The notes: generated from the sequence alone by a model not told the origin. DNA of 64,000 nt from an uncultured Candidatus Thioglobus sp. (GCA_900180385.1 FXLX01000001.1:1-64000), one strand, 5' to 3'; positions 1-9,164 are shown, counted from the stretch's first letter. Numbers and translations are program-made.

Positions 1-143
1 CAAATGGCACAACACAAGCAGCAATTGATTCATTTCAAGATCAAGATTTTGATGTAATGGTTGCTCATGCCATGCGCGCTGCTTTTGATCGAGCTGGTGA
101 ACTAGGCGTTGAACTAGGCGTTGAACTGGGCAATAGTGACTGA
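1..143 (+). CDS. proC: Pyrroline-5-carboxylate reductase, C-terminal end (partial)
   Basis: Only the last 46 residues are in the window; the frame is open from base 3 and stops at 141-143. The tail NGTTQAAIDSFQDQDFDVMV followed by a basic amphipathic helix matches the C-terminal dimerisation helices of ProC, which reduces 1-pyrroline-5-carboxylate to proline with NAD(P)H in the cytoplasm. The last residues, ELGVELGVELGNSD, are encoded by a 12-bp tandem repeat at 99-131, so the tail was probably lengthened by repeat slippage. The next gene starts within or just after this tail. The call rests on a short C-terminal match and would be stronger with the upstream Rossmann domain, which is outside the window. 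Confidence 0.65.
   Translation, partial: NGTTQAAIDSFQDQDFDVMVAHAMRAAFDRAGELGVELGVELGNSD
99..131 (+). repeat. 12-bp tandem repeat, 2.75 copies, inside the proC 3' end
   Basis: The unit GAACTAGGCGTT is present at 99-110 and 111-122, followed by a partial third copy at 123-131 with one change. It is in frame and adds the ELGV repeats to the end of ProC. A 12-bp unit keeps the frame, so slippage would change protein length without breaking it. Confidence 0.85.
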
Positions 144-531
144 AGGAATAACTTTTAAACTTCAGGCCTCGAATGTATATTTTGGTCTTTCTATTATTGT
201 TCATGGCTTTACATTATTAAGTGTTTGGCTTTATAGCTTTAATATTTATGCCAGCCTTGCATTTAGCTTGGCTTTAGTTGTTCATTTTCAAAAGTTAAGT
301 GCTTATATTTTTCTAAATAAGCCAAGCTCAATCCACACTTTTGCACTTCAAGGGCAAAGTATTATCACAACAGATAATGCTGGTGTACAACAAAAATATC
401 CTTATGTTTACTGCGTCTATCAATCACGCTTGCTGGTGATAATCAAAATCGGCAAATGCTCTTTGATTATTTTTAAAGATTCTATTGTTAATCACCCTTT
501 GTCACAACTAAACAGACTACTGAATGCTTGA
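136..531 (+). CDS. YgfX/CptA-like small inner-membrane protein
   Basis: About 131 residues. Two hydrophobic segments lie at roughly residues 14-32 and 37-55, followed by a cytoplasmic beta-rich region. Size, the two N-terminal membrane helices and the order of segments match YgfX (CptA) proteins, which in E. coli sit next to sdhE and have been linked to cell-division and flavinylation phenotypes. No sdhE is next to it here. The start is uncertain: GTG at 136 places the first helix as in E. coli YgfX, and an in-frame TTG at 121 lies inside the proC tail repeat. The stop overlaps the next start by 8 bases, so it is probably cotranscribed with the dsrS-like gene. Family assignment is by eye and moderate. 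Confidence 0.5.
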   Translation: MTEGITFKLQASNVYFGLSIIVHGFTLLSVWLYSFNIYASLAFSLALVVHFQKLSAYIFLNKPSSIHTFALQGQSIITTDNAGVQQKYPYVYCVYQSRLLVIIKIGKCSLIIFKDSIVNHPLSQLNRLLNA

Positions 532-1564
532 GCCTGAAGACACACTAAAACTAAACGTACTTATTGCAACTTCAATAGCAATACGCATTGATACCTACAA
601 GCTCACTGTGGTTGGGCTTAATGCTCAATTTAAAGAGCAGATTATTGAACTAAAACCCAAGGGTGATAGCGAAGCTTATATTAAAGAAGTTAAAAAATTA
701 TTAGTGACTCAAGTGCTAGGTGCAATGGGCGGCTATCCTTCGTATTTGAAACGCTGGTCTAGAATGGGCCAAGTAGAATCTTCAAACCTAACATCGTTAT
801 TAAAGCTTGGAGAAGTTGAGGCGGTTGTTGCTGTTTCTAACTCTACCAACTTGGATGATGAATTACTTAAACTCACCTGGTGGTGTGCCACTAATACTGA
901 TAACCAAACGGAAATTGGGCGTTTTTTGTTGACCAAACCCTTTGTTTTAAAGACTCAAACGGGTCGAGACATTGCCCAGTATTTATTGGAGTTTTTGCCT
1001 TTTGTTAATGATATTGAACAACTTATAGACATAACCAGCTTAGTACTGCAAGAGGGATTAATCGAGCAAAAAGATCAAGACAGACTGTGGAAACAAGGGC
1101 AAAGAAAAACTGCATTTTTAGTGGGGTTTGTTGAGCGTATGAGTGGTAATTTACCAAATGAGTTCAACATTAAAACGCCAGATTACAAACATATTGATTT
1201 ACAACTTATTAACAATGAACAGTCGCAATTATTCCTCACTACGTTGGCGCACATTCTTAAAAAAATCAACCAAGAATATGTGCTGTATCGTGCTTTAGAA
1301 GTATTAGGGCAATATATGCAGCATCAAAGCATTAGCCTGCAAAATTCCATTGAAAAGATTACTAATCAAATCAGTGGTTTATCACTAGTTGCCAATAATG
1401 AACAAGATCAGCTTGATGCAAGATTGTTATTGGCAGGTGTAAACGAACGCCTAGTAGTTAGCACTATTTCAGCGCATAATTTGACTGGATCAGCCATTCG
1501 TAAAAAATTAGCTCACGTATTGGAGCCAATTCAAAAGGCTCTAAAAATCCTAACTACCCCATAA
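524..1564 (+). CDS. dsrS: DsrS-like sulfur metabolism protein
   Basis: 346 residues, predicted soluble, with no catalytic motif I can name. The N-terminal pattern (PEDTLKLNVLIAT, then AIRID and the segment GGYPSYLKRWSRMGQ) and the following LLKLGEVEAVVAV segment resemble DsrS, a protein of unknown biochemistry found with reverse dissimilatory sulfite reductase genes in purple sulfur bacteria and SUP05 relatives. The ATG at 524 overlaps the upstream stop by 8 bases, suggesting translational coupling. The 3' end overlaps the convergent rsmE stop by 15 bases. No other dsr gene is in this window, so context does not confirm the assignment; it fits the apr/sat genes 30 kb away. Confidence 0.55.
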   Translation: MLEPEDTLKLNVLIATSIAIRIDTYKLTVVGLNAQFKEQIIELKPKGDSEAYIKEVKKLLVTQVLGAMGGYPSYLKRWSRMGQVESSNLTSLLKLGEVEAVVAVSNSTNLDDELLKLTWWCATNTDNQTEIGRFLLTKPFVLKTQTGRDIAQYLLEFLPFVNDIEQLIDITSLVLQEGLIEQKDQDRLWKQGQRKTAFLVGFVERMSGNLPNEFNIKTPDYKHIDLQLINNEQSQLFLTTLAHILKKINQEYVLYRALEVLGQYMQHQSISLQNSIEKITNQISGLSLVANNEQDQLDARLLLAGVNERLVVSTISAHNLTGSAIRKKLAHVLEPIQKALKILTTP

Positions 1565-2266
1565 TAACTGCATATTGGCAATTGCCGCCAATGATGCAGT
1601 TTCCGTTCTAAGCACTCTTGAGCCTAACAATAATGGCTTTGCATTGTTCTGAATGGCAAGCTCAATTTCAACCTCACTTAAACCGCCCTCTGGGCCGATA
1701 ATAATCGTAGCTTGATTAGTTTTTTCAAATTCTAGTAGTGATTTTTTTGCCCGATGATGAAGCGCAAATTTACGGCCAAAATCTTGTTCAATGAAATCTT
1801 CAAATTCTATTGGCTCAAATAACTTTGGCACGACAGATCTGCCCGATTGCTCGCAAGCGCCAATGATAATTTTTTGCCAATGTTGCGTGCGTTTTTTGAG
1901 TTTTTCACCTTTGAGTTTAACCACACAGCGTTGAGTAAAAATAGGCACAATTTGACTTACCCCTAATTCCACTGCCTTTTGTATCAAAAAATCCATTTTT
2001 TCACCTTTGGCAATGCCTTGTGCCAAGGTTAATGTTAGTTTTGATTCGCCTAGGTTTTCGAAGCGAGCAACAATATTCACTTCACATCGTTTTTTAACAC
2101 TAATAACGGTTGCTTGATAGTTATAGCCATCTCCATTAAACAGCGTAATATCTTGACCTTGAGGAAAACGTAAAACTTTACCCAAATGATGCGATCCATA
2201 TTCATCCAATAGAAAGATGTCATTAATTTTCAAAGGGGCATTTTGGTACAAGCGGACTTGTTTCAT
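1550..2266 (-). CDS. rsmE: 16S rRNA (uracil-1498-N3)-methyltransferase RsmE
   Basis: 238 residues, normal RsmE length. A PUA-like N-terminal domain (about 1-70) is followed by a SPOUT/TrmD-type knotted methyltransferase domain. The SAM-binding knot is visible as IIIGPEGGLS near residue 190 and LGSRVLRTETA near residue 218, both diagnostic of RsmE. The enzyme methylates N3 of U1498 in the 30S decoding region. The start is the ATG at 2266. It is transcribed divergently from pepP, leaving only about 37 bases for both promoters, and converges on the dsrS-like gene with overlapping stops. Confidence 0.93.
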   Translation of the reverse strand: MKQVRLYQNAPLKINDIFLLDEYGSHHLGKVLRFPQGQDITLFNGDGYNYQATVISVKKRCEVNIVARFENLGESKLTLTLAQGIAKGEKMDFLIQKAVELGVSQIVPIFTQRCVVKLKGEKLKKRTQHWQKIIIGACEQSGRSVVPKLFEPIEFEDFIEQDFGRKFALHHRAKKSLLEFEKTNQATIIIGPEGGLSEVEIELAIQNNAKPLLLGSRVLRTETASLAAIANMQLLWGS

Positions 2267-2303
2267 GGTATCTTTGCGCTACTAAATTGACTTGAAAAAA
2301 ATA

Positions 2304-3527
2304 ATGATACATCAAAATAGACAAAAAGAATTACTAAGCCAGTTAGATGATAATGCGTTAGTCATCATTTCGACCAATCCTGAGCAGTTCAGAAATGGCG
2401 ATGTTACTTATGCATTTCGCCCACAAAGTGATTTTTTCTATTTGACTGGATTTGAAGAACCAGAGGCAGTTGCGGTGATTAGTCGTAAACATTATTCAAT
2501 GTTTTTAAGAGATAAAGATCCAGCTCGTGAAATTTGGGATGGTGAGCGACTAGGACTAATCGATGCACCAGAAGTTTTAAAACTTAACCAGGCTTTAAAC
2601 ATCAACAACCTGGAAGATCAATTATCTCAATTAATTTCAACTGATTGCACTATTTATTTCGATGCGAAACCCTGTGAGTTTGATGCAAAAATCACAGGGC
2701 TGTTAGCTGATTACAGCATTAAAAGCTTGCAAGAACCTTTGCATGAAATGCGCTTAATTAAAGACGAGTCTGAAATTAAAAACATGCAAAAAGCAGCTGA
2801 TATTTCAATCATTGCACACCAACAAGCCATGCAATATGTAGTTCCTGGTATGTTAGAGTGTGATTTACAAAGTGTGTTTGACGCACACTTCGTTAAAAAT
2901 AATACCGAGCATGCTTACACGCCAATTGTTGCTGGTGGTAAAAATGCTTGCATTTTGCATTATATTAAAAACAATCAAACGCTTAATGACGGGGACTTAG
3001 TTCTCATTGATGCAGGTTGTGAATTTAACAACTACGCCAGTGATATCACTCGAGTATTTCCAATTAATGGTCGTTTTAACGACGCACAAAAAAGCATTTA
3101 TCAAATTGTTCTTGATGCTCAACTAGCCGCTATTAAATGCATTAAGCCGGGGGTTAGTGTGCACGAGCCACACAAAATCGCTTCTAGTATTATTCAACAA
3201 GGGCTTGAGTCGCTCGGCCTACTTAAAGCTGGTGAGCCACTTTCAAAGTTTTACATGCATGGCACAGGGCACTGGCTAGGTATGGATGTTCACGATGTTG
3301 GTAAATATCAATACAAGCAACAACATCGAAATTTTGAAAAAGGCATGGTGATCACAGTTGAACCAGGCATTTACATTCGTAAGGATGATAAAATCAATTC
3401 AATTTATGCTGATATCGGCATCAGAATTGAGGACGATATTCTAGTAACAGAGTCTGGCAACACGGTCTTAACTGGAAACCTTATCAAAACTATTAATGAC
3501 ATTGAAGCTCTAATGAGTAAAAACTAA
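2304..3527 (+). CDS. pepP: Xaa-Pro aminopeptidase (PepP-type)
   Basis: About 407 residues from ATG 2304; an in-frame TTG four codons upstream (2292) is less likely. The N-terminal aminopeptidase-P domain (about 1-130, with FYLTGFEEPEA) is followed by a pita-bread M24 metallopeptidase domain. The five metal ligands are visible: Asp in LIDAGCEF, Asp in SDITRVFP, His in MHGTGHWLGMD, Glu in VEPGIYI and Glu in GIRIEDDI. It removes N-terminal residues preceding proline in the cytoplasm. trpD follows after three bases, so the two are probably cotranscribed. Confidence 0.93.
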   Translation: MIHQNRQKELLSQLDDNALVIISTNPEQFRNGDVTYAFRPQSDFFYLTGFEEPEAVAVISRKHYSMFLRDKDPAREIWDGERLGLIDAPEVLKLNQALNINNLEDQLSQLISTDCTIYFDAKPCEFDAKITGLLADYSIKSLQEPLHEMRLIKDESEIKNMQKAADISIIAHQQAMQYVVPGMLECDLQSVFDAHFVKNNTEHAYTPIVAGGKNACILHYIKNNQTLNDGDLVLIDAGCEFNNYASDITRVFPINGRFNDAQKSIYQIVLDAQLAAIKCIKPGVSVHEPHKIASSIIQQGLESLGLLKAGEPLSKFYMHGTGHWLGMDVHDVGKYQYKQQHRNFEKGMVITVEPGIYIRKDDKINSIYADIGIRIEDDILVTESGNTVLTGNLIKTINDIEALMSKN

Positions 3528-3530
3528 CCC

Positions 3531-4550
3531 ATGAATATACAACAAGCGATCAAAGCAGTTATTACTAAACAAGACTTAGACGAAAGCCAAATGCATGATG
3601 TTATGACTGACATCATGACCGGAAAAACCACGGATGCACAAATTGGCGCTTTTTTAGTTGGACTTTCTATGAAAGGCGAAACTGTATCGGAAATTACTGC
3701 TAGTGCCAAAGTAATGCGCTCATTAGCCAAAGGTGTCATGATTAAAAATAACAAGCATTTGGTAGACACTTGTGGTACTGGTGGCGACGGCTTGGGATTA
3801 TTCAATATTTCTACAGCTTGCGCTTTCGTGGTTGCTGCAGCTGGCGGCTCGGTTGCCAAGCATGGTAATCGATCTATTTCTTCAAAATCAGGTAGTGCTG
3901 ATGTTTTAGAGGCTGCAGGTGTTAATTTAGACATGAGTGCCGAACAAATTAGCAATAGTGTGGATAAAATTGGCGTTGGCTTCATGTTTGCGCCAGCACA
4001 CCATTCGGCCATGAAACACGCCATTGGTCCACGCAAAGAATTAGCCGTTAGAACTATTTTCAATGTACTTGGCCCTTTAACTAATCCAGCCAAGGCGCCA
4101 ACTCAAGTAATGGGTGTTTATGCTCACGATTTGGTTGAGCCTATTGCCAATGTTTTAAAAAGCCTTGGCTCAACACACGTAATGGTGGTTCATTCCAATG
4201 ATGGTTTAGATGAAATTTCTATTGCAGATGACACTTTTGTGGCTGAACTTAAAGATGGAAAAGTTACTACTTATACCATTAGCCCGACTGACTTCGGCCT
4301 ACCACTAGGTGATTTAAACGATATCAAAGCAGAAGATGCCGAAAGTTCTTTGGTACTCATTCAACAAGCACTTGATGGCAAAGATGGTACTGCTAAAAAT
4401 ATTATCGCTTTAAATGCAGGTGCTGCAATTTATGTTAGCGGCCTAACCGACTCACTACAAAAAGGTATCGATAAAGCGATAAAAATTTTAAACAAAGGTT
4501 CTGCGCATCAAAAATTAGACGATTTTGTACGTGAATCAACTGGCTGCTAG
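3531..4550 (+). CDS. trpD: Anthranilate phosphoribosyltransferase
   Basis: 339 residues, the usual length for monofunctional TrpD. The PRPP-binding glycine-rich loop DTCGTGGDG lies near residue 80 and KHGNRSIS near residue 107. The segment GPRKELAVRTIFNVLGPLTNP is also characteristic. It transfers phosphoribose from PRPP to anthranilate in tryptophan synthesis. It lies three bases after pepP and about nine before orn, so it is expressed outside any trp operon visible here. A long antisense frame across the 5' half is a shadow of TrpD codons. Confidence 0.95.
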   Translation: MNIQQAIKAVITKQDLDESQMHDVMTDIMTGKTTDAQIGAFLVGLSMKGETVSEITASAKVMRSLAKGVMIKNNKHLVDTCGTGGDGLGLFNISTACAFVVAAAGGSVAKHGNRSISSKSGSADVLEAAGVNLDMSAEQISNSVDKIGVGFMFAPAHHSAMKHAIGPRKELAVRTIFNVLGPLTNPAKAPTQVMGVYAHDLVEPIANVLKSLGSTHVMVVHSNDGLDEISIADDTFVAELKDGKVTTYTISPTDFGLPLGDLNDIKAEDAESSLVLIQQALDGKDGTAKNIIALNAGAAIYVSGLTDSLQKGIDKAIKILNKGSAHQKLDDFVRESTGC

Positions 4551-4559
4551 GAAATTATT

Positions 4560-5102
4560 ATGAACAAAGAAACTAACTTAATTTGGATCGATCTAGAAAT
4601 GACTGGTTTACTACCAGAGCGTGATGTAATTATCGAAATTGCCACTATTGTGACTGATAAAGATCTCAATATTTTGGCAGAAGGCCCTTCACTGGTCATT
4701 CATCAAAGTGGTGAGATATTGGCGGGTATGGATGAATGGAACACCGAACATCATACTAACTCAGGTCTAGTTCAACGCGTTAAAGATAGTATTATTTCCA
4801 GCAAGCAAGCTGAAAAACAAACCATTGAATTTTTAGAAAAATACGTTGATGCTGGTGCTTCACCCATGTGTGGCAATACCATTTGTCAAGACAGGCGATT
4901 TTTATACAACTACATGCCGGAACTGGAAAAATTCTTCCACTATCGTCATATCGATGTTTCAACCCTTAAGGAGCTATTGGTACGCTGGAAACCAGAAGCC
5001 AAAATGATTCGCGAAGGTGAGCCGGCTCATCTAGCCTTGGCCGATATTCGTGATTCAATTAACGAACTTAAATATTATCGAGACGTCTTTATTGATGTCT
5101 AG
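4560..5102 (+). CDS. orn: Oligoribonuclease
   Basis: 180 residues, typical of Orn. It is a DEDDh 3'-5' exoribonuclease: IDLEMTGL supplies the first Asp and Glu, NTICQDRRF the second Asp region, and [11 protein letters not shown] near the C-terminus the His and last Asp. Orn degrades 2-5 nt RNA fragments, including pGpG from c-di-GMP turnover. The stop codon overlaps the ispE start by 8 bases, suggesting coupled translation. Confidence 0.95.
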   Translation: MNKETNLIWIDLEMTGLLPERDVIIEIATIVTDKDLNILAEGPSLVIHQSGEILAGMDEWNTEHHTNSGLVQRVKDSIISSKQAEKQTIEFLEKYVDAGASPMCGNTICQDRRFLYNYMPELEKFFHYRHIDVSTLKELLVRWKPEAKMIREGEPAHLALADIRDSINELKYYRDVFIDV

Positions 5103-5961
5103 CGCGCCAAATACCTGGCTTGCACCCGCAAAAATAAACCTATTTTTGCATATCAACAGCAAGCGCGAAGATGGCTATCATAATCTCCAAACTATTTTTC
5201 AGCTGCTCGATTACCATGATGAGCTAAGCTTCGAAGTAACCAATAATGGCATCATTAATCGAGTGTCTGGCAACGATGATGTTGATCCAGATACTGATTT
5301 AATTGTTCGCGCTGCCAAGCTTTTACAGAAAATTAGCCAAACAATACTTGGCGTTAATATTTCGATTGTCAAGCGCATTCCTGCTGGCGGCGGTCTGGGT
5401 GGTGGATCGTCTGATGCGGCCACTACATTGATTGCACTTAATGAACTTTGGAATATTGGCTTAAATCAGCAAGAATTAATGCAGCTCGGTTTAAGACTTG
5501 GTGCTGACGTGCCGCTTTTTATTAATGCAAAAAGCGCTTGGGCCGAAGGTGTGGGAGAAATATTAAGCCCGATTGACACGCTAAAACATGTGTTTTTAGT
5601 TGTATTTGTCAACCAACGCACCTCAACCAAAGAAATATTCTCGCACAAAGCATTGACAATGAGCCCAATGATAGGGAAAATATCGGACTTCTCTGAACTG
5701 ACAAATACTCGAAATGATTGTTTGAAAGCGGCGCTAGCGCAAACAGATGAAATCAGACTTGCCTTAGAACAGCTTAGTACATGTTCAAACCTAATTGGAA
5801 AAGCAAGGATGAGTGGCACAGGCAGCAGTGTTTTTGCTGAATTTTCCACAGAAAAAGATGCCATGGCAGCATTAGAAAAAATGCCAAAAAAATGGATGAG
5901 TTTTACTGCGAAAGCAATTGATTCTTCTCCAGTACTTAAATGGGCTGTCGCCAAGCGGTAA
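5095..5961 (+). CDS. ispE: 4-diphosphocytidyl-2-C-methyl-D-erythritol kinase
   Basis: 288 residues from ATG 5095, which overlaps the orn stop. The GHMP-kinase ATP loop [14 protein letters not shown] is near residue 100, and the N-terminal [10 protein letters not shown] and C-terminal [13 protein letters not shown] motifs are present. IspE phosphorylates CDP-methylerythritol in the MEP isoprenoid pathway. The last seven codons, including the stop at 5959-5961, lie inside the tRNA-Gln gene that starts at 5941, so the protein ends WAVAKR encoded by the tRNA acceptor and D arm. Processing of the tRNA from a joint transcript would cut off the ispE stop codon. The order ispE-tRNA-Gln-prs is conserved in gammaproteobacteria. 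Confidence 0.94.
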   Translation: MSSAPNTWLAPAKINLFLHINSKREDGYHNLQTIFQLLDYHDELSFEVTNNGIINRVSGNDDVDPDTDLIVRAAKLLQKISQTILGVNISIVKRIPAGGGLGGGSSDAATTLIALNELWNIGLNQQELMQLGLRLGADVPLFINAKSAWAEGVGEILSPIDTLKHVFLVVFVNQRTSTKEIFSHKALTMSPMIGKISDFSELTNTRNDCLKAALAQTDEIRLALEQLSTCSNLIGKARMSGTGSSVFAEFSTEKDAMAALEKMPKKWMSFTAKAIDSSPVLKWAVAKR

Positions 5962-6015
5962 GGCAACGGGTTTTGATCCCGTCATGCGCAGGTTCAAATC
6001 CTGCCAGCCCAGCCA
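5941..6015 (+). tRNA. glnT: tRNA-Gln (anticodon UUG)
   Basis: 75 bases. The acceptor arm TGGGCTG (5941-5947) pairs exactly with CAGCCCA (6005-6011), then discriminator G and encoded CCA. The anticodon stem ACGGG/CCCGT encloses loop TTTTGAT, anticodon TTG. The T arm GCAGG/CCTGC encloses TTCAAAT. The first 21 bases are also the end of ispE. A strong terminator follows at 6022. Confidence 0.95.
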
Positions 6016-6021
6016 TTTTCT

Positions 6022-6055
6022 AAAAACCGCATCTTAATTAAGATGCGGTTTTTTT
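6022..6055 (+). terminator. Rho-independent terminator after tRNA-Gln
   Basis: Perfect 14-bp stem AAAAACCGCATCTT / AAGATGCGGTTTTT with loop AATT and a run of T. It ends the orn-ispE-tRNA-Gln transcript before the prs promoter. Confidence 0.9.
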
Positions 6056-6112
6056 ATGTCTTTTATTTACTCAAAGCCACGAGCAAATCATACTTTTTCT
6101 TTCTTATCGTAG

Positions 6113-6118
6113 TATAAT
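6113..6118 (+). promoter_or_regulatory. Probable -10 box of the prs promoter
   Basis: TATAAT 32 bases upstream of the prs ATG and downstream of the tRNA terminator. No clear -35 match is seen about 17 bases upstream. Confidence 0.5.
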
Positions 6119-6149
6119 TTAATCAATTCTCAACCAACCAATAATTCCT

Positions 6150-7112
6150 ATGTCTCTCGACACGATCAAAATCTTTAGTGGCAATGCTAATCCACTACTT
6201 TCTGGTGAAATTATTTCTAGTTTAAACATTGCACAAGGCAAAGCAATTGTCGGCAGATTTAGTGATGGTGAATCACAAGTTGAGATTTTAGAAAATGTTC
6301 GTGGCTGTGATGTGTTCATTATTCAACCAACTTGTGGACCCTCTCCCGCTGAAACATTGATGGAATTATTAGTAATGGCTGATGCTTTAAAGCGCTCTTC
6401 TGCTGCGCGAATTACTGCCGTTGTTCCGTATTTTGGCTACTCGAGACAAGATCGTCGTTCGCGCTTAACCCGTGTACCGATTACTGCCAAACTTGCTGCT
6501 AAGATGGTTGAAGCTTCAGGCATTGATCGAATTTTAACGGTTGATTTACATGCAGATCAAATTCAAGGATTTTTTGACATTCCTATTGATAATATTTATG
6601 CACAGCCTGTTTTGCTTGACGATATCATCAAACAAAACTATCAAGATATCGTTGTTGTTTCGCCAGATGTTGGCGGTGTAGTTCGAGCTCGTGCTGCTGC
6701 CAAAAAACTTAATGATGCAGATTTGGCTATTATCGATAAACGTCGTCCTGCACCAAATATGGTCAAGGTTATGAATGTTATTGGAGATGTTGAAGGCAAA
6801 ACTTGTATCCTCATCGATGACATGGTCGATACTGCTGGTACTTTATGTCAAGCAGCTGGCATCTTAAAAGAAAGAGGTGCTAAAAAAGTGGTTGCTTATG
6901 CAACGCACGCAGTGTTATCAGGCAGTGCAATTGACAATATTAATAATTCAGAATTAGACGAATTAGTAACCACTAACACCATCCCGTTAACTGCTGATGC
7001 AGCTAACTGCAGTAAGATTAGGCAGCTATCTATTGCACCAATTATGGCTGAAGTCATCAAACGCATCAGTGAAGAGCAATCTATTATTAATATTTTTGCC
7101 GATATTCAATAA
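6150..7112 (+). CDS. prs: Ribose-phosphate pyrophosphokinase (PRPP synthase)
   Basis: 320 residues, standard class I length. [13 protein letters not shown] (metal and ribose-5-phosphate region) and the PRPP-binding loop [13 protein letters not shown] are visible, as is the flexible-loop region [12 protein letters not shown]. It makes PRPP from ribose-5-phosphate and ATP for nucleotide, histidine, tryptophan and NAD synthesis; trpD and nadC in this window use its product. It has its own promoter after the tRNA-Gln terminator. Confidence 0.96.
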   Translation: MSLDTIKIFSGNANPLLSGEIISSLNIAQGKAIVGRFSDGESQVEILENVRGCDVFIIQPTCGPSPAETLMELLVMADALKRSSAARITAVVPYFGYSRQDRRSRLTRVPITAKLAAKMVEASGIDRILTVDLHADQIQGFFDIPIDNIYAQPVLLDDIIKQNYQDIVVVSPDVGGVVRARAAAKKLNDADLAIIDKRRPAPNMVKVMNVIGDVEGKTCILIDDMVDTAGTLCQAAGILKERGAKKVVAYATHAVLSGSAIDNINNSELDELVTTNTIPLTADAANCSKIRQLSIAPIMAEVIKRISEEQSIINIFADIQ

Positions 7113-7166
7113 TCACCCCTTATAAAAACCCACGCAAGGCTATGATTTTTAACAGGTAACTTTGTG

Positions 7167-7172
7167 TATAAT
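7167..7172 (+). promoter_or_regulatory. Probable -10 box of the rpoD promoter
   Basis: TATAAT 33 bases upstream of the rpoD ATG, in the 92-base gap after prs. The -35 is not a good match. Confidence 0.45.
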
Positions 7173-7204
7173 CCATTATTTGGTTTGTCAAAACGCATTA
7201 TTCT

Positions 7205-9019
7205 ATGAAATCCACTACTAAAGCACACAAGCAAGCGCTACAAAAACTTATCATGGTTGGTAAGGAGAAAGGCTATTTAACCTACTCTGAAATCAACGAC
7301 ATCTTGCCGGAAGACTTATTAACGCAAGAGCAAATGGAACCTATTGTTACCATTTTAGAAGAATTAGATATTACCGTTTCTGACACCATTCCTGATGCTG
7401 ATACATTGGTTGTTGAATCAGGTGCAAAATCACAAGCTACTTCTGCAGAAGCAGCTGTTGCAGCACTTGCAGCACTTGACTCTGAATTTGGCAGAACCAC
7501 AGATCCGGTTAGAATGTACATGCGTGAAATGGGTGTAGTAGCCCTACTCGAGCAAAAAGACGAAGTTCGCATCGCTAAAGAAATTGAAGCGGGTGTTTTT
7601 GAAATCATGAAGTCAATCACTTTATACCCATCGATTACAGGCTACTTCTTCAAGGCGCACAAACGCCTTGAAGAAGGAAAATGTAAAATGACTGACGTTA
7701 TTATTGGCTACCAAGGTGACGCCGCTGATTTTGAAGCAAAAAAAGCTGCTTTTGATGCAGGTGAGTTTGATGACGATGAAGAATATGAAGACATGGAAGA
7801 AATGGAGTACACCGGTCCAGATGAAGAGAAGGTAAATACTCGATTTGACACTGTTTTAAACAACTCTAAAAGCTATGAAGAGCTTAATGAAAAACACGGC
7901 TTTCGCCACAAGAAGACAATCGCTGCACGTGTAAGCCTATCTGAAGCTTTATCAGACTTACGTCTGGCACCAAAATTAGTATCCACTATGATGGAAGTAA
8001 TTTGTGATCGCGTTGCACAGGTTAAAAAACAAGAAAAAACCATTCAAAATGCTTGTCTGTATGCTGACATGGAGCGACTAGATTTCTTTGCACTATATAC
8101 TGGCAATGAAACCAACTACAACTGGCTAAAAGAAGCAAAGCTTGATGATAAAATTTCTAAAGCTTTAGAGGACTCTAAAGATGAAATTTTTTATGCACAA
8201 AAAAATCTTCATGAGTATGAAGAGGAAATGCATCTAACCATCGCTGAATTAAAAGCGTTAAACAAGCTTTACCGTAAGGGCGATCGTCGCGCTAAGCTGG
8301 CCAAATCACAAATGATTGAAGCCAACTTAAGATTGGTTATTTCTATTGCTAAAAAATATGCCAACCGTGGACTGCAATTCTTAGATTTAATTCAAGAAGG
8401 CAATGTGGGTCTAATGAAGGCTGTTGATAAATTTGAATATCGTCGTGGTTACAAATTCTCAACTTATGCAACGTGGTGGATTCGTCAAGCTATTACTCGC
8501 TCTATTGCAGATCAAGCACGTACAATCCGTATTCCAGTACACATGATTGAAACTATTAATAAACTTAATCGTGTTCGTCGCCAATTATTACAAAAATTTG
8601 GCCGTGAAGCGACACCTGAAGAATTGGCCACTGAAATGGAATTGCCTGAATATAAAATTATTAAAATCCTTAAAATTGCCAAAGAACCTTTATCAATGGA
8701 AACGCCAGTAGGCGATGATGAAGATTCAAACATTGGTGACTTTATTGAAGATACGAATCTTTCTTCACCTGTAGACATTACAACCAAAGAAAGCTTAAAA
8801 GAAACAACTAGTGAATTGCTAAACAACCTATCTCCACGTGAGGCAAAAGTACTGAAGATGCGTTTCGGTATTGAAATGAATACCGATCATACGTTAGAGG
8901 AAGTTGGCAGGCAATTTGATGTAACTCGTGAACGCATTCGTCAAATCGAAGCTAAAGCATTAAGGAAGTTAAGACATCCTTCTCGTGCTCACAAACTGCA
9001 AAGTTTCTTAGATTCATAA
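7205..9019 (+). CDS. rpoD: RNA polymerase sigma factor RpoD (sigma-70)
   Basis: 604 residues, close to the 613 of E. coli. Region 1.1 occupies about residues 1-80; region 1.2 begins at [11 protein letters not shown] near residue 100; the non-conserved region includes an acidic stretch rich in Asp and Glu around residues 185-205; regions 2.1-2.4 contain [16 protein letters not shown] and [10 protein letters not shown]; region 4.2 contains the helix-turn-helix ending [18 protein letters not shown]. This is the housekeeping promoter-recognition factor. A tRNA with a CAU anticodon starts 15 bases after the stop, a neighbourhood shared with E. coli rpoD-mug-ileX. Confidence 0.97.
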   Translation: MKSTTKAHKQALQKLIMVGKEKGYLTYSEINDILPEDLLTQEQMEPIVTILEELDITVSDTIPDADTLVVESGAKSQATSAEAAVAALAALDSEFGRTTDPVRMYMREMGVVALLEQKDEVRIAKEIEAGVFEIMKSITLYPSITGYFFKAHKRLEEGKCKMTDVIIGYQGDAADFEAKKAAFDAGEFDDDEEYEDMEEMEYTGPDEEKVNTRFDTVLNNSKSYEELNEKHGFRHKKTIAARVSLSEALSDLRLAPKLVSTMMEVICDRVAQVKKQEKTIQNACLYADMERLDFFALYTGNETNYNWLKEAKLDDKISKALEDSKDEIFYAQKNLHEYEEEMHLTIAELKALNKLYRKGDRRAKLAKSQMIEANLRLVISIAKKYANRGLQFLDLIQEGNVGLMKAVDKFEYRRGYKFSTYATWWIRQAITRSIADQARTIRIPVHMIETINKLNRVRRQLLQKFGREATPEELATEMELPEYKIIKILKIAKEPLSMETPVGDDEDSNIGDFIEDTNLSSPVDITTKESLKETTSELLNNLSPREAKVLKMRFGIEMNTDHTLEEVGRQFDVTRERIRQIEAKALRKLRHPSRAHKLQSFLDS

Positions 9020-9034
9020 TCTATCCGTTTTAAC

Positions 9035-9111
9035 GGGCCCATAGCTCAGCTGGTTAGAGCAATCGACTCATAATCGATTGGTCCTTGGTTCAAGTCCAAG
9101 TAGGCCCACCA
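9035..9111 (+). tRNA. tRNA-Ile2 (CAU anticodon, read as k2CAU); tRNA-Met less likely
   Basis: 77 bases with encoded CCA. The anticodon stem ATCGA/TCGAT encloses loop CTCATAA (anticodon CAT) and the T arm CTTGG/CCAAG encloses TTCAAGT. The anticodon arm and variable region resemble E. coli ileX, where TilS converts C34 to lysidine so that AUA is read as Ile. The position just after rpoD also matches ileX. Acceptor pairing GGGCCCA/TAGGCCC has a C6-A67 mismatch. Elongator tRNA-Met cannot be excluded by eye. Confidence 0.8.
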
Positions 9112-9120
9112 TACATCCGT

Positions 9121-9164
9121 AACACCCTATTAAAATAATATTGCAAATATTACAACGGGGTGTT
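9121..9164. other. Inverted repeat in the tRNA-cysQ gap
   Basis: AACACCC (9121-9127) pairs with GGGTGTT (9158-9164), with a smaller AT-rich dyad (AATATT twice) in the loop. No T-run follows, so a terminator is unlikely. It could be a processing structure or an operator. The rest of 9112-9225 shows nothing else I can name. Confidence 0.35.

Noticed and set aside
733..936. Antisense frame of 67 codons within the dsrS-like gene
   Set aside because: Mirror of a real coding region with no ribosome-binding site and no family resemblance; the same applies to the long antisense frames across trpD, ispE, rpoD, argS and addA.
3524..4093. 189-codon minus-strand frame over trpD
   Set aside because: Arises from the codon bias of TrpD on the other strand; its product is low-complexity Ala/Leu/Pro with no motif.
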